In this document: piece after piece, positions 52,534 to 60,413 of the stretch
How the letters are laid out: the number at the start of each line of letters is the position of its first letter
How positions within the stretch are numbered: the stretch's first letter is position 1
NCBI RefSeq assembly: GCF_900637055.1
Contig: NZ_LR134338.1
Coordinates: 5,033,501 to 5,097,500 of the forward strand
Reading direction: 5' to 3'
Source of the DNA: Brevibacillus brevis
Lineage (GTDB): Bacteria > Bacillota > Bacilli > Brevibacillales > Brevibacillaceae
Length of the DNA: 64,000 nt
Translations under genes and position numbers: made by a program
Notes under the pieces: model-generated
What the model saw: the letters and a program-made list of their open reading frames with translations, nothing else
Told to the model about the DNA's origin: nothing
Databases searched by the model: none

Positions 52534-52548
52534 AAAGCCTGTTTTTTG
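52526..52548 (+). terminator. Intrinsic terminator after the resolvase-like gene
   Basis: CAGG...CCTG hairpin over the stop codon, followed by TTTTTTG. It separates this gene from the recombinase gene. Confidence 0.6.
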
Positions 52549-52634
52549 TTGAAATTTCTCGGCATTTAGTGTGTGCGCATTCATAAAATTTTGTATTATA
52601 CTCTGTGTAGCACATACGAAAAGAAGGTGTTAGT

Positions 52635-54269
52635 ATGTCTTTACCAACGACTGTTGAAACAATTATCGGATACATCAGAAGATCTAGACAAGATTTGCTT
52701 CGTGAGAAAAAAACAAATCAAGATACACTTGCAGAACAACACGAATTGATTTCAGGGATTTTAAAAAGATATGAGAAAGAACATGGTGTTCATACTGAAC
52801 TTTTATCAGAAATCGAGTCTGGAGACTCTATTGAAGGTCGAAAAGAGTTCAAGAAACTTTTGGAGTTTTTGAAAAAAGTAAGTCCTCGGACTGTTGCTGT
52901 TTGTGTTAAAGAACTGTCCCGACTTGGGCGAGGCTCTATGGAGGAAATGGGGATTATCACAAACATCCTAAAGCGAAAACATGTGTATATCATTACTCCT
53001 TATCGTGTTTACGATCCTCAAAACAAAGATGATGCAAGAATGATTGACTTCTATTTATTCATGGCGAGGATGGAGTTTCTTAGCATTAAAGAGCGCATGG
53101 TAGAATCTCGCTATACTTATGCTGCTATGGGTCGACACATGGGCGGGAGTTCAGCAATCCCTTATGGTTATAAACTTAATGAGAGAACTCAAAAACTAGA
53201 GCCTGATGAAAGAACTGCTTGGGTTGTTCAAAAGATTTTTCATCACTATGTTGTTGATAAAGTTGGATATAACGGAATAAGCACTATTTTGAAAAAGGAA
53301 GGAATACCATCGCCCGGTGGTCGTGGATACTGGCATCCCCAGACCATTCGCAGAATATTAATAAATCGTGCATATATTGGAACACTTGAGTTCAAAAAGA
53401 CATATAGACAACCAGAGAAAAATGCAGAAGGAAAAACTATTATGAAAGTCTACGAACGTGCTGAGCATGAGCAGATTATTGTCCCGAATGCTTGGGAACC
53501 AATCATTGATGAGGATACATTTAATAAAGCACAAGAAATCCTTACCGGCCGCAGGAATTCACCTACGACTAGGTTAGACTTTGAGCCAAACCCACTTGCT
53601 TCTTTAGTCATTTGTTCAACTTGTAATAAAAAAATGATTCGTCAGAGTGGCACACAAAAGTATCCAAAAAAAGATGGAACATTTTCTGTTTATCAGAAAG
53701 AGTTTCTAATGTGTAAGGATTGTCATATATATGTGAAGTACAAATCTGTTGAGGAAGAAATAATAAGAATTCTCCAAGAGGAATGTATTGAAGTTGACCC
53801 CGATATTCTTAAAGAACGTCTAAAGGATCTCACAGATTTTTCTTCTATAAAAAAACAGGATTACGATCCAGCAAAGCAAATTGAAAAATTACGAGCCGAA
53901 ATCGAGCGACACAAAGACGGTCTTGGAAACGCAGGTTATAAAAATACTATGGGCATGATGAACGATCAGGTATACGAACTAACGGTTGCAAGACTGATGA
54001 GAGAAATTGAACAAAAGGAATTATATATAGAGCAATTATTAGCAGAGTTGCAGGAGGAACACACTGAGGGATTAGACATGGATGAAGTGCAGTTTAGATT
54101 CAAAACTGTACTTGAGTATTACCTTAACGGAGATTTTAGTAAAGGTGAAAAAAATGAATTGCTGCGGGGAGTTTTCGATTACATCGTTTTAGAGTTTATT
54201 TCTAAAGGCAAATTCAACCTTCATGTTATGTTTAACCCAAAAATGTTTTTTAATGCAACCCTTCATTAA
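52635..54269 (+). CDS. Large serine recombinase (SprA-like phage integrase)
   Basis: 544 residues, almost the length of SPbeta SprA. Resolvase domain (~10-150) with nucleophile S17 in GYIRRS and SRLGR at 95-99; recombinase domain (~170-290, GYNGISTILKKEGIPSPGG); zinc ribbon (~330-365, ICSTC...CKDC); and a C-terminal coiled-coil region (~405-470) used for synapsis control. It catalyses attP x attB integration and, with a directionality factor, excision. AAGAAGGTG precedes the ATG. A TATACT -10 is at 52597-52602 with a weak -35; a SigE-like reading (GCATTCA, 13 bases, TATACTCT) is possible but poor. Its last 81 bases overlap the antisense prkA fragment. Confidence 0.93.
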   Translation: MSLPTTVETIIGYIRRSRQDLLREKKTNQDTLAEQHELISGILKRYEKEHGVHTELLSEIESGDSIEGRKEFKKLLEFLKKVSPRTVAVCVKELSRLGRGSMEEMGIITNILKRKHVYIITPYRVYDPQNKDDARMIDFYLFMARMEFLSIKERMVESRYTYAAMGRHMGGSSAIPYGYKLNERTQKLEPDERTAWVVQKIFHHYVVDKVGYNGISTILKKEGIPSPGGRGYWHPQTIRRILINRAYIGTLEFKKTYRQPEKNAEGKTIMKVYERAEHEQIIVPNAWEPIIDEDTFNKAQEILTGRRNSPTTRLDFEPNPLASLVICSTCNKKMIRQSGTQKYPKKDGTFSVYQKEFLMCKDCHIYVKYKSVEEEIIRILQEECIEVDPDILKERLKDLTDFSSIKKQDYDPAKQIEKLRAEIERHKDGLGNAGYKNTMGMMNDQVYELTVARLMREIEQKELYIEQLLAELQEEHTEGLDMDEVQFRFKTVLEYYLNGDFSKGEKNELLRGVFDYIVLEFISKGKFNLHVMFNPKMFFNATLH

Positions 54270-54290
54270 TTTGGAGGGTTTTTTGTTGTT
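54257..54290 (+). terminator. Terminator of the recombinase gene
   Basis: AACCCTTC/GGAGGGTT stem over the stop codon then TTTTTTG, ending transcription before it enters prkA. Confidence 0.75.
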
Positions 54291-54314
54291 TTGAGTCATA
54301 AATTCGGTTTTTTG

Positions 54315-54340
54315 GTAGTATCTTATATCAATCAATTCAT
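54315..54340. other. attR: attR: right prophage junction
   Basis: Phage arm GTAGTATC (54315-54322), then CAATCA (54329-54334) and TCAT (54337-54340), matching attL in order and spacing. Fusing the phage halves gives an attP with GTAGTATC-30 bases-GATACTAC, centred exactly on the TC at which the prkA frame is cut. Confidence 0.8.
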
Positions 54341-55340
54341 CTGCAGAAATAAGGGCAAAACGACCTGCCTTGAAGTTTCCTTCCTGTGTCAGCGACAGGA
54401 GATGCCACAAAAATTTCTCGTCGCATTTCAACATTTCCTGAAACTCCATCAATCCACGATTGGCTTTGTTCAGCTCACCATCAAAGCGATACGCACGAGG
54501 GTCGGACTCAGAGCCGTACTTCGTAATCGTCGAGAAGTCAATGCTCCCCGTCAAATCGGCAATATCCTGTGACTTCGGATCGGAAGGGCTAAATGTACCG
54601 ATCCCGACACGGTTGGCTTCGGAAAACAAAATCCGACGAACAGGGAAATCCTCGATGCACCCTCCGTATTCAGTCTCCAACCTCATCCGGTTATAGGGCG
54701 TCAATTCTCCTTCAATCTTGATTCCCAGCTCTTCTTCCACCTCTGGACGCAGCTCGTGAGGGATGAGATGGAGCGGTTCTTCGTGCATGGGGCAACCATC
54801 AAGTGCATAGATCGCTCCGGCTTCCGTCCGTGAATACTCTTCCAGTCCTCGCTTGAGCATCGTCACGAGCGTAGACTTACCGCCACTGACAGGTCCCATC
54901 AAGAGCAAGATGCGTTTGCGTACATCCAGACGACGCGCAGCCGAGTGGAAATATTCCTCCACTAGGCGCTCAACAGAACGATCCAATCCGAAGATTTCTC
55001 GACTAAAAAATTGATACGAACGTGAGCCGTCCTCGTTCTCTTCAACCCCCGCGCTTTTAATCATGTTGTAGACGCGTGAATGCGCCGTCTGGGCAATTTG
55101 CGGATTTTTACGTACTAGTTCCAAATATTCGGCGAATGTTCCTCTCCACATCAGGTTTTCTTCGCGGGCCCGGTGCTCAGCGATCCGTTTTAAAATGTCC
55201 ATGTTCGACACTCCTCCCTCTTAAGCCCTCTCTCTTCCCAACGACAATGTACTCTCATGTATATGTCCGCCTGCGGTCACGCATTCACGTGCAAGCCGTT
55301 TTCTCCGGTTGCCAACAGGCTCTTACAGCCTTTACATATG

Positions 55341-55367
55341 TGTATGCGCGACATCAGCACAAGTTTC
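55341..55367 (-). promoter_or_regulatory. Candidate SigE-type promoter of prkA
   Basis: Minus strand GAAACTT, 14-base spacer, CATACACA. The -10 is close to the SigE consensus CATACA-T; the -35 matches only partly (5 of 7 for KMATATT). The leader would be ~120 bases. The rest of 55212-55558 contains no gene that I can support. Confidence 0.3.
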
Positions 55368-55558
55368 AGCAATCTTCCCATAAAAATCCGTCACATTACT
55401 TTTCTCACGCTTGGAAGATTACGGAATTGTAAGGTTTAACGAGCGTAGCTGTAAGCTGATTCGATGGTTTGTAATCCCTACTCCCCTGTAAAATACAATC
55501 ATAAGCAGCAGACACGGAAAGCCAATATGGATTGGCATAACATACAGGAGGAACGATC

Positions 55559-55759
55559 ATGGATATTCAAGCAGAACGCATTCAAGTGAAAAAAGGACTT
55601 TATTTGACCGGCATCGCAACCTTGGTGATTCTTTCGGTATTTATTTACCAAGCAGTGACAGGAATGGAACTTGATACAGGAGAAATACTGAGTGTGCCCA
55701 TTGCGCTTAGTGCCTTCTTGAAACTTGTGAATGACCATCGAAAATTGTCACTTACGTAA
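55559..55759 (+). CDS. Small membrane protein, 66 aa
   Basis: ACAGGAGGAACG precedes the ATG. Two hydrophobic stretches (GLYLTGIATLVILSVFIYQA and GEILSVPIALSAFLKLV). No family recognised. Divergent from prkA. Confidence 0.6.
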   Translation: MDIQAERIQVKKGLYLTGIATLVILSVFIYQAVTGMELDTGEILSVPIALSAFLKLVNDHRKLSLT

Positions 55760-55780
55760 GGAAGCAACAGCTTTAATTCG

Positions 55781-55809
55781 TTTGCAAAGTGGGCAGGCTA
55801 CGCTATAAT
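55781..55809 (+). promoter_or_regulatory. SigA promoter
   Basis: TTTGCA, 17-base spacer, TATAAT, directly upstream of the 30-residue gene. Confidence 0.7.
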
Positions 55810-55843
55810 GGGAGTAGTTTGTTTACGAAAGGAGCTGTCAAAC

Positions 55844-55936
55844 GTGGGTACATTTATCGTAGCATTGGTCTTCGGAGCTTTTCTGTTTTTCATTCTGACA
55901 GCTGGCTACAACGAGGACAAAACCTGGAACATGTAA
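55844..55936 (+). CDS. Tiny membrane protein, 30 aa
   Basis: GTG start with AAAGGAG 9 bases upstream, a good SigA promoter and a terminator after it. One helix (FIVALVFGAFLFFILTAGY) and a hydrophilic tail (NEDKTWNM). The complete transcription signals make it convincing despite its size. No family recognised. Confidence 0.65.
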   Translation: MGTFIVALVFGAFLFFILTAGYNEDKTWNM

Positions 55937-55947
55937 GTATCCAGGGA

Positions 55948-55987
55948 AAAAAGCAGGCTGCCTACTGTGGCAACCTGCTTTTTTTGT
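55948..55987 (+). terminator. Bidirectional terminator
   Basis: AAAGCAGG...CCTGCTTT with A-run and T-run, between the 30-residue gene and the convergent repeat protein. Confidence 0.85.
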
Positions 55988-55994
55988 TTTCTTG

Positions 55995-56543
55995 TTATTT
56001 CTTATTCTCTTTCTTTTCTGCTTTCATCGCTTCGATTTCAGCCTTGATTTCTTTTGCGCTCTTACCTGCTGTGTCAACGCCCCACTTGGCCGCCTTTTCT
56101 TTCAGGTTTTGGAGCTGTTCTTGCTTCTTCGCTTCTTTTGCTGCCTTTTTCTCAGCGTTTTCTGCTTTTTTTGCTACTTTTGCTTCTTTAATAGCCGCTT
56201 TTACTTCCTTCGCCGTTTTACCTGCCGTGTCAACGCCCAGCTTCACAGCTTTTTCGTTTAGCTTGGCGAGTTGTTCTTGCTTCTTCGCTTCTTTTGCTGC
56301 TTTTTTCTCAGCGTTTTCTGCTTTCTTTGCCGCTTTTGCTTCTTGAATGGCTGCTTTTACTTCCTTATTTGCTTTATCCGTGGTTTCGACACCCCACTTG
56401 GCAGCCTTCGCGTTCAGTTTTGCTCTGTTTTCTTCCTTTTTCTCCGCTTTCGAGTGCGTAACCGCAGCATCCGCCGCAGTCACACCAGAGATACCGCTAA
56501 ACAGCAAGGTAGCCATTACCAGAGACGAAACAAGTTTTTTCAT
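55995..56543 (-). CDS. Secreted Lys/Ala/Glu-rich protein with three tandem repeats
   Basis: 182 residues. Signal peptide (MKKLVSSLVMATLLFSGISG, cleavage near ADA). Then three ~50-residue repeats, each KL..KA.K.GV(E/D)T..K..KE.KA.I.EAK followed by AKKAENAEKKAAKEAKKQEQL; the third is shortened. The GV.T.GK.AKE.KA pattern resembles a SAP-like helix-turn-helix. The DNA copies are also very alike, so the repeat number may vary. A surface or envelope role is likely but unproven. Confidence 0.75.
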   Translation of the reverse strand: MKKLVSSLVMATLLFSGISGVTAADAAVTHSKAEKKEENRAKLNAKAAKWGVETTDKANKEVKAAIQEAKAAKKAENAEKKAAKEAKKQEQLAKLNEKAVKLGVDTAGKTAKEVKAAIKEAKVAKKAENAEKKAAKEAKKQEQLQNLKEKAAKWGVDTAGKSAKEIKAEIEAMKAEKKENKK

Positions 56544-56620
56544 GCAGGATTTCCTCCTTTATTATGTAAAACATGGTCGTACACATCTAGCCTACCTGAT
56601 GATTTTGGGAAAAGTATGTG

Positions 56621-56662
56621 AAAAAGCAGGCTTGACCATTTTTTCAAACGGACAGCCTGCTT
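56621..56662 (-). terminator. Intrinsic terminator of the HAD gene
   Basis: GCAGGCTgtcc...ggtcAAGCCTGC hairpin followed on the minus strand by TTTTTC. Confidence 0.8.
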
Positions 56663-56688
56663 CTCACCTATTCTTTCATGCTCATTTC

Positions 56689-57414
56689 TTAACGCGCAAA
56701 CACACCGCTTTTTTCAGAAATCGCCGTAAACAGCTCTTCTAATGATCCACGCTGATCTACCTGATACTGAGGCTCACCACGGTCTTCCATCCAATTGGTT
56801 ACCAGGAACGTTTTCATCCCCAGCTTGGATGCGACCATGTCCTCCTGCATGTGATTCCCGACCATGACACAATCTGTCGGTTCAACCCCGAGCTTTTGGC
56901 AAATCTCCTTGTAATAACCAGGATTTGGCTTCGTGAAATGCGATTCCTCATAGACAGTGACCAGCTCGAAATCATCCGGGGACATCCCGATCCAAGCGAG
57001 GCGATGGTGAATCGCATCACGTGGGAAAACAGGATTCGTTGCTACTGCAACCCGAAATCCTTGCTCTTTGGCGGCAGCAATAATCTGCTTTGCCCATGGT
57101 GAAGGATACGTCAAGTGAGAAAGTGTCGGAAACACATCGCGATAAAACGAATCAAACAGCGGCCATATTTCCTCTCGATCCCACTCACTGTGTTCCGCAA
57201 AATGCTCGATAAAAACTTGCTCGTTCGTCTTGTCAGGCTCTTGGTTCATGATCATTGCCTTGGTCGCATCCCAAATCAGCGCCAACAGCTTTTCGGTATC
57301 GTACTTATCTCCGACATGACGCCCTACTTCAACCAAGTAACTTTTGACAAAGGGTTCTGTCTGCATCTCTAATAACGTACCGTCCAAATCAAACAGGATG
57401 GTGTTTACAGTCAT
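56689..57414 (-). CDS. HAD-superfamily hydrolase
   Basis: 241 residues. Motif I FDLDGTLLE (D9, D11), motif II VATNP, motif III lysine in HFTKPNPGYY and motif IV VGNHMQED: a complete HAD phosphatase with a C1-type helical cap (~20-110). Substrate not predictable. Confidence 0.88.
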   Translation of the reverse strand: MTVNTILFDLDGTLLEMQTEPFVKSYLVEVGRHVGDKYDTEKLLALIWDATKAMIMNQEPDKTNEQVFIEHFAEHSEWDREEIWPLFDSFYRDVFPTLSHLTYPSPWAKQIIAAAKEQGFRVAVATNPVFPRDAIHHRLAWIGMSPDDFELVTVYEESHFTKPNPGYYKEICQKLGVEPTDCVMVGNHMQEDMVASKLGMKTFLVTNWMEDRGEPQYQVDQRGSLEELFTAISEKSGVFAR

Positions 57415-57439
57415 AATGGATCTCTCCCTCCCAAATGCC

Positions 57440-57910
57440 TTACGATAGCGATGGAAAACCTAACTGACGAAGTCCCTCAAACAAGACAATAGCTGCACAA
57501 TTGGACAGGTTCACAGAACGGGTCGCACCGCTCATTGGGATACGAATAGTCTGTTCCCGATATTTTTCTGTCAGCTCTTCCGGCAAGCCCGTCGTCTCCT
57601 TGCCCAAAATAATGTAGTCGCCATCCCGGAAAGAAACGTCCGTATACAGCTTTTCCCCCCAGGTCTCCACAAAGTAAAAGGTACCCGCACCTTCTCCTTG
57701 TGCCGCAGCAAAGTGCTCAAAGCTCTCATGATGGTGAACATTTACTGCATGCCAGTAATCGAGACCAGCCCGCTTCAGGTAACGATCATCCGTTGAAAAT
57801 CCGAGCGGATGAATCAAATGCAGATGCGCTCCTGTCGCTGCACATGAACGGGCGATATTTCCCGTATTGGCAGGGATGAGCGGCTCATGCAAAACAATAT
57901 GTAACGGCAT
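57440..57910 (-). CDS. trmL: tRNA (cytidine(34)-2'-O)-methyltransferase
   Basis: 156 residues, a short SPOUT methyltransferase. Characteristic motifs: HIVLHEPLIPANTGNIARSCAA at the start, YIILGKETTGLPEEL and IRIPMSGATRSVNLSNCAAIVLFEGLRQ forming the SAM-binding knot. It methylates the wobble nucleotide of tRNA-Leu isoacceptors. AAGGAGAT precedes the ATG. Confidence 0.92.
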   Translation of the reverse strand: MPLHIVLHEPLIPANTGNIARSCAATGAHLHLIHPLGFSTDDRYLKRAGLDYWHAVNVHHHESFEHFAAAQGEGAGTFYFVETWGEKLYTDVSFRDGDYIILGKETTGLPEELTEKYREQTIRIPMSGATRSVNLSNCAAIVLFEGLRQLGFPSLS

Positions 57911-58048
57911 ATCTGAAAATCTCCTTGTAAATTGCGAACTTGATACCTGTACACGTCCTATTATACCACCGTGCCCAGCTTCTGTAACAAATCGAGTGCC
58001 TGCTGCATCTAATCAGAAAACTTTGGCTATCGAAGGAGTGACGATTAG

Positions 58049-58756
58049 ATGGGGACACCCATTTCATTTTGGCGACGCCTTGTCGCACATCTGAGCATCC
58101 TGAGTTTGATCCTGTTAGGCACCAGTTGGATGTGGGCTGATTTTTCTTCATTCCCTGCGCTGGAAACATGGAGTATGATTCTCGGCTATCTTTCATTTAT
58201 TTTGATTGGCTGTACCTTATTGATTGGTCCACTCCAGTCCTGGCTCCCTGCTGGCTGGATGACTGTCAGCTTGTCCATCCGTCGAGAAATCGGCATATGG
58301 GCTGGGCTAACTGGACTGTTGCACGTCATTCTTGTGCTCGTCCTTTTTGAAGGTGAGCCTCGCCTGATAATCCTACAAGAAAACCGTTCTGAAAAGGCTG
58401 ATGGATGGATGGGTCTGTTCTTTTTCGCTTCCTCTGATCCAAGCATGTGGCCATCTCCCAACTGGACCCTCACAGGCGCTGCGAACTATCTTGGTCTGCT
58501 TGCATTCTTCATTCTACTACCCCTGTGGCTGACTTCTTCTGCACGCGCAGAAAAATGGCTGGGTGGCTCCAGTTGGAAAAGGCTTCATCTCGCCAATCCA
58601 TGGCTTTTTGTCATCGTCTTGTTCCATGGCTTGATTTACATCCAATCCATTAAAGGAGAGCCGCATACCTTTTCAGACATGCTCGTTTTCGCAGCAATGA
58701 TTTGGATCGTTCGAAGCATCTCTTTTATACGAAGAGCTTTTTTTCGCAAGCGGTAA
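58049..58756 (+). CDS. Ferric-reductase-like (MsrQ/YedZ-type) membrane protein
   Basis: 235 residues with about six helices. Histidines in GLTGLLHVILV and in HLANPWLFVIVLFHGLIY are in the positions of haem ligands of the ferric reductase-like transmembrane family. Probably a haem b electron carrier. No catalytic partner (MsrP) is adjacent. AAGGAGTG precedes the ATG. Confidence 0.72.
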   Translation: MGTPISFWRRLVAHLSILSLILLGTSWMWADFSSFPALETWSMILGYLSFILIGCTLLIGPLQSWLPAGWMTVSLSIRREIGIWAGLTGLLHVILVLVLFEGEPRLIILQENRSEKADGWMGLFFFASSDPSMWPSPNWTLTGAANYLGLLAFFILLPLWLTSSARAEKWLGGSSWKRLHLANPWLFVIVLFHGLIYIQSIKGEPHTFSDMLVFAAMIWIVRSISFIRRAFFRKR

Positions 58757-59725
58757 TTATACCCCTCTTATATGAAAGAAGGCATAGCGCATTTTGGGCG
58801 TATAGGCTGTGGAATCCTCATATGCCCAATAACGCATGCTGCTATCTGTCGTATGGGCATTCACTAACGGCATCTGATTTGCGTCTTTTGCGACCACAAT
58901 CGTATTGTGCTGAAAACGCCCATCCCCGTTAAAATCATAACAAATGATATCACCTGGGACCAATTCGGCCGCAGAGCTTTTCATAACCGCCCGCATAGGT
59001 GGTCCCCCCGATTTCAAAAGCAAATACAAGCTATGTGCTACCGTCCAGCTATAGCTCCAAGAGGCTCCTTTTCCCGTGCGAATCCACCAGCCCTTGCCCA
59101 TCTCTTTCGACAACAGCATAGGAATTCCACCAGCGTGTAAACATTGCGAAATAAAATTCGTGCAGTCATCCGTAAAACGAGGATATACGGGATTGGTCGT
59201 ATTCCAATAGCGTTCCGCATACGCGACTGCATTTGCAGCGTTGTATCCTCCCGCTCCATGCACAATCAGCATTGGTTGGTTAATGGCATCCTCGACACCT
59301 GACACAACGATGACAGGCTCTTCCTCTTCCTCGACCACCAATTTTTGATCACCATTCGACTCCCTTGCCCCGATTATCGACCATTTTTCATTCGTTTTGA
59401 GCAACTGGAGCTGGAACAATCGTTTGTTTGCCTCTTTATACTTGGTATGCTTGATCCCCAGTGTTTTATTTTCTTGCCATCGAACCGTTACTTCTATGGT
59501 GGCATCGGTATCTACCCAGCACATGGGCGTTACTTGTCCTTGGACAGCCAATAATTTGACTCCCCGCTCCTCGATCTTCCGCTTCTCCCGGTTCAGTCGA
59601 TCCCATTCTTCCTGTACGCCAGACTCTCCTGTGCAATAAAAAGGCAGCAGCCGCTCATACTTTCCGTCCATCGATGACTGGTGAACTGCTTGAAAATATT
59701 GCTGAACAAATTCACGCCACTCCAC
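58757..59725 (-). CDS. Amidase-domain (Amidase_6) protein
   Basis: 322 residues from a GTG at 59725 with GGAGGAGG 8 bases upstream. The N-terminal ~150 form a nuclear-transport-factor-like region; the C-terminal ~160 match the amidase_6 family (YNAANAVAYAERYWN, then DDCTNFISQCLHAGGIPM with the probable catalytic Cys, and GDIICYDFNGDGRFQHNTIVV with the His). No signal peptide is evident, so it may act in the cytoplasm or in the spore. Ends against the ferric-reductase-like gene. Confidence 0.82.
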   Translation of the reverse strand: MEWREFVQQYFQAVHQSSMDGKYERLLPFYCTGESGVQEEWDRLNREKRKIEERGVKLLAVQGQVTPMCWVDTDATIEVTVRWQENKTLGIKHTKYKEANKRLFQLQLLKTNEKWSIIGARESNGDQKLVVEEEEEPVIVVSGVEDAINQPMLIVHGAGGYNAANAVAYAERYWNTTNPVYPRFTDDCTNFISQCLHAGGIPMLLSKEMGKGWWIRTGKGASWSYSWTVAHSLYLLLKSGGPPMRAVMKSSAAELVPGDIICYDFNGDGRFQHNTIVVAKDANQMPLVNAHTTDSSMRYWAYEDSTAYTPKMRYAFFHIRGV

Positions 59726-59820
59726 TTTCCCCTCCTCCTTTCCGCCTCCAGACTGCGACATAGACTCATGAACCGTTCATCTCAATGAAGAATATGTCAC
59801 TCGTGGAGCATTCAGAAGAA

Positions 59821-59852
59821 AAAGAAAAGCTGTCCGAGCAAGCAGACAGCTT
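59821..59852 (-). terminator. Terminator of the methyltransferase gene
   Basis: AAGCTGTC/GACAGCTT stem followed by TTCTTTTTC on the minus strand. Confidence 0.8.
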
Positions 59853-59853
59853 A

Positions 59854-60387
59854 TTAGGAAGAAGCATGAGCAAATAGTGGCCCTTCTTCTAAGGAAAGCA
59901 AATATTTTTTAATCGATAAGCCACCGCCGTATCCGACCAAGGCACCATTCGAGCCAATGACACGATGGCAAGGTATAATGACAGGAATCGGATTCCGATT
60001 GTTCGCACCGCCAATGGCACGAACAGCTTTCGCCGCTCCAATCGCCAAGGCAATATCCTTGTAAGAACGAGTTTCTCCATAAGGGATGTTCGATAGCTCA
60101 TTCCATACATCCTTTTGAAAGGGAGTGCCGTACAATACGGTTGGAACATCAAACGTCTTTCGCTTGCCTGCAAAATACTCTTCTAATTGCTTTTTTGCAG
60201 ACTCATTGATCGCATCGTTACGCGTTGGGGTAATTCCTAAGAACGTTTTTTTGCACCAGCGCACAAGCGGCGCCAATCCGTCTTCTTCATTGGCAAACTG
60301 AATGTAGCACAGCCCTTCTTCTGTAGAAGCCAGGAGCAATGGTCCAATTGGTGAATCCATCATGGTATAGCCTAATTCCTTTGCCAT
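59854..60387 (-). CDS. ogt: Methylated-DNA-protein-cysteine methyltransferase
   Basis: 177 residues. The suicide cysteine is in PCHRVIGSNGALVGYGGG, with the Arg-finger helix region RAIGGANNRNPIP before it. It repairs O6-alkylguanine by transferring the alkyl group to itself. GAGGGAGG precedes the ATG; queG is 26 bases upstream in the same direction, so the genes may be cotranscribed. Confidence 0.92.
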   Translation of the reverse strand: MAKELGYTMMDSPIGPLLLASTEEGLCYIQFANEEDGLAPLVRWCKKTFLGITPTRNDAINESAKKQLEEYFAGKRKTFDVPTVLYGTPFQKDVWNELSNIPYGETRSYKDIALAIGAAKAVRAIGGANNRNPIPVIIPCHRVIGSNGALVGYGGGLSIKKYLLSLEEGPLFAHASS

Positions 60388-60413
60388 TTTACGTCCTCCC
60401 TCTCTCGTTCAAA

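Larger units (their letters stand above)
22952..54337. mobile_element. 31.4-kb siphovirus-type prophage inserted in prkA
   Basis: Boundaries come from the split prkA frame and the matching junctions. The element carries a large serine recombinase, early/replication genes, a sigma-like late regulator, terminases, portal, capsid, connectors, tail chaperones with frameshift, tape measure, tail proteins, holin and amidase. No essential structural gene appears broken, so it may be able to form particles, probably long-tailed given the ~670-residue tape measure protein. Base composition is clearly more AT-rich than the flanks. I find no classic CI/Cro repressor; LexA-like boxes occupy the control regions. 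Confidence 0.95.
54189..55211 (-). pseudogene. prkA: prkA 5' part (AAA+ half) fused to phage codons
   Basis: Residues 1-291 are PrkA: EEYFHSAA-type lead, Walker A GPVSGGKST, HLIPHELR, Walker B-like region, SDPKSQDIADLTGSIDF and AGRFALISADE. At the junction the frame runs into the phage for 49 unrelated residues and stops at 54189. The product would be the ATPase half without the C-terminal half. GGGAGGAG precedes the ATG. Recombination between attL and attR would restore a 635-residue protein (Bacillus subtilis PrkA is 631). Confidence 0.95.

Noticed and set aside
22943..54334. CAATCA as the unique crossover core
   Set aside because: It is shared by both ends, but the attP inverted arms are not symmetric about it (6 versus 18 bases); they are symmetric about TCAT. 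CAATCA identity is partly explained by the conserved Leu-Ile codons of prkA.
54189..55211. Assembly error or simple pseudogenisation as explanation for split prkA
   Set aside because: Both halves are intact to the base at the junction, the halves rejoin in frame, and att symmetry with an adjacent integrase explains the split fully.
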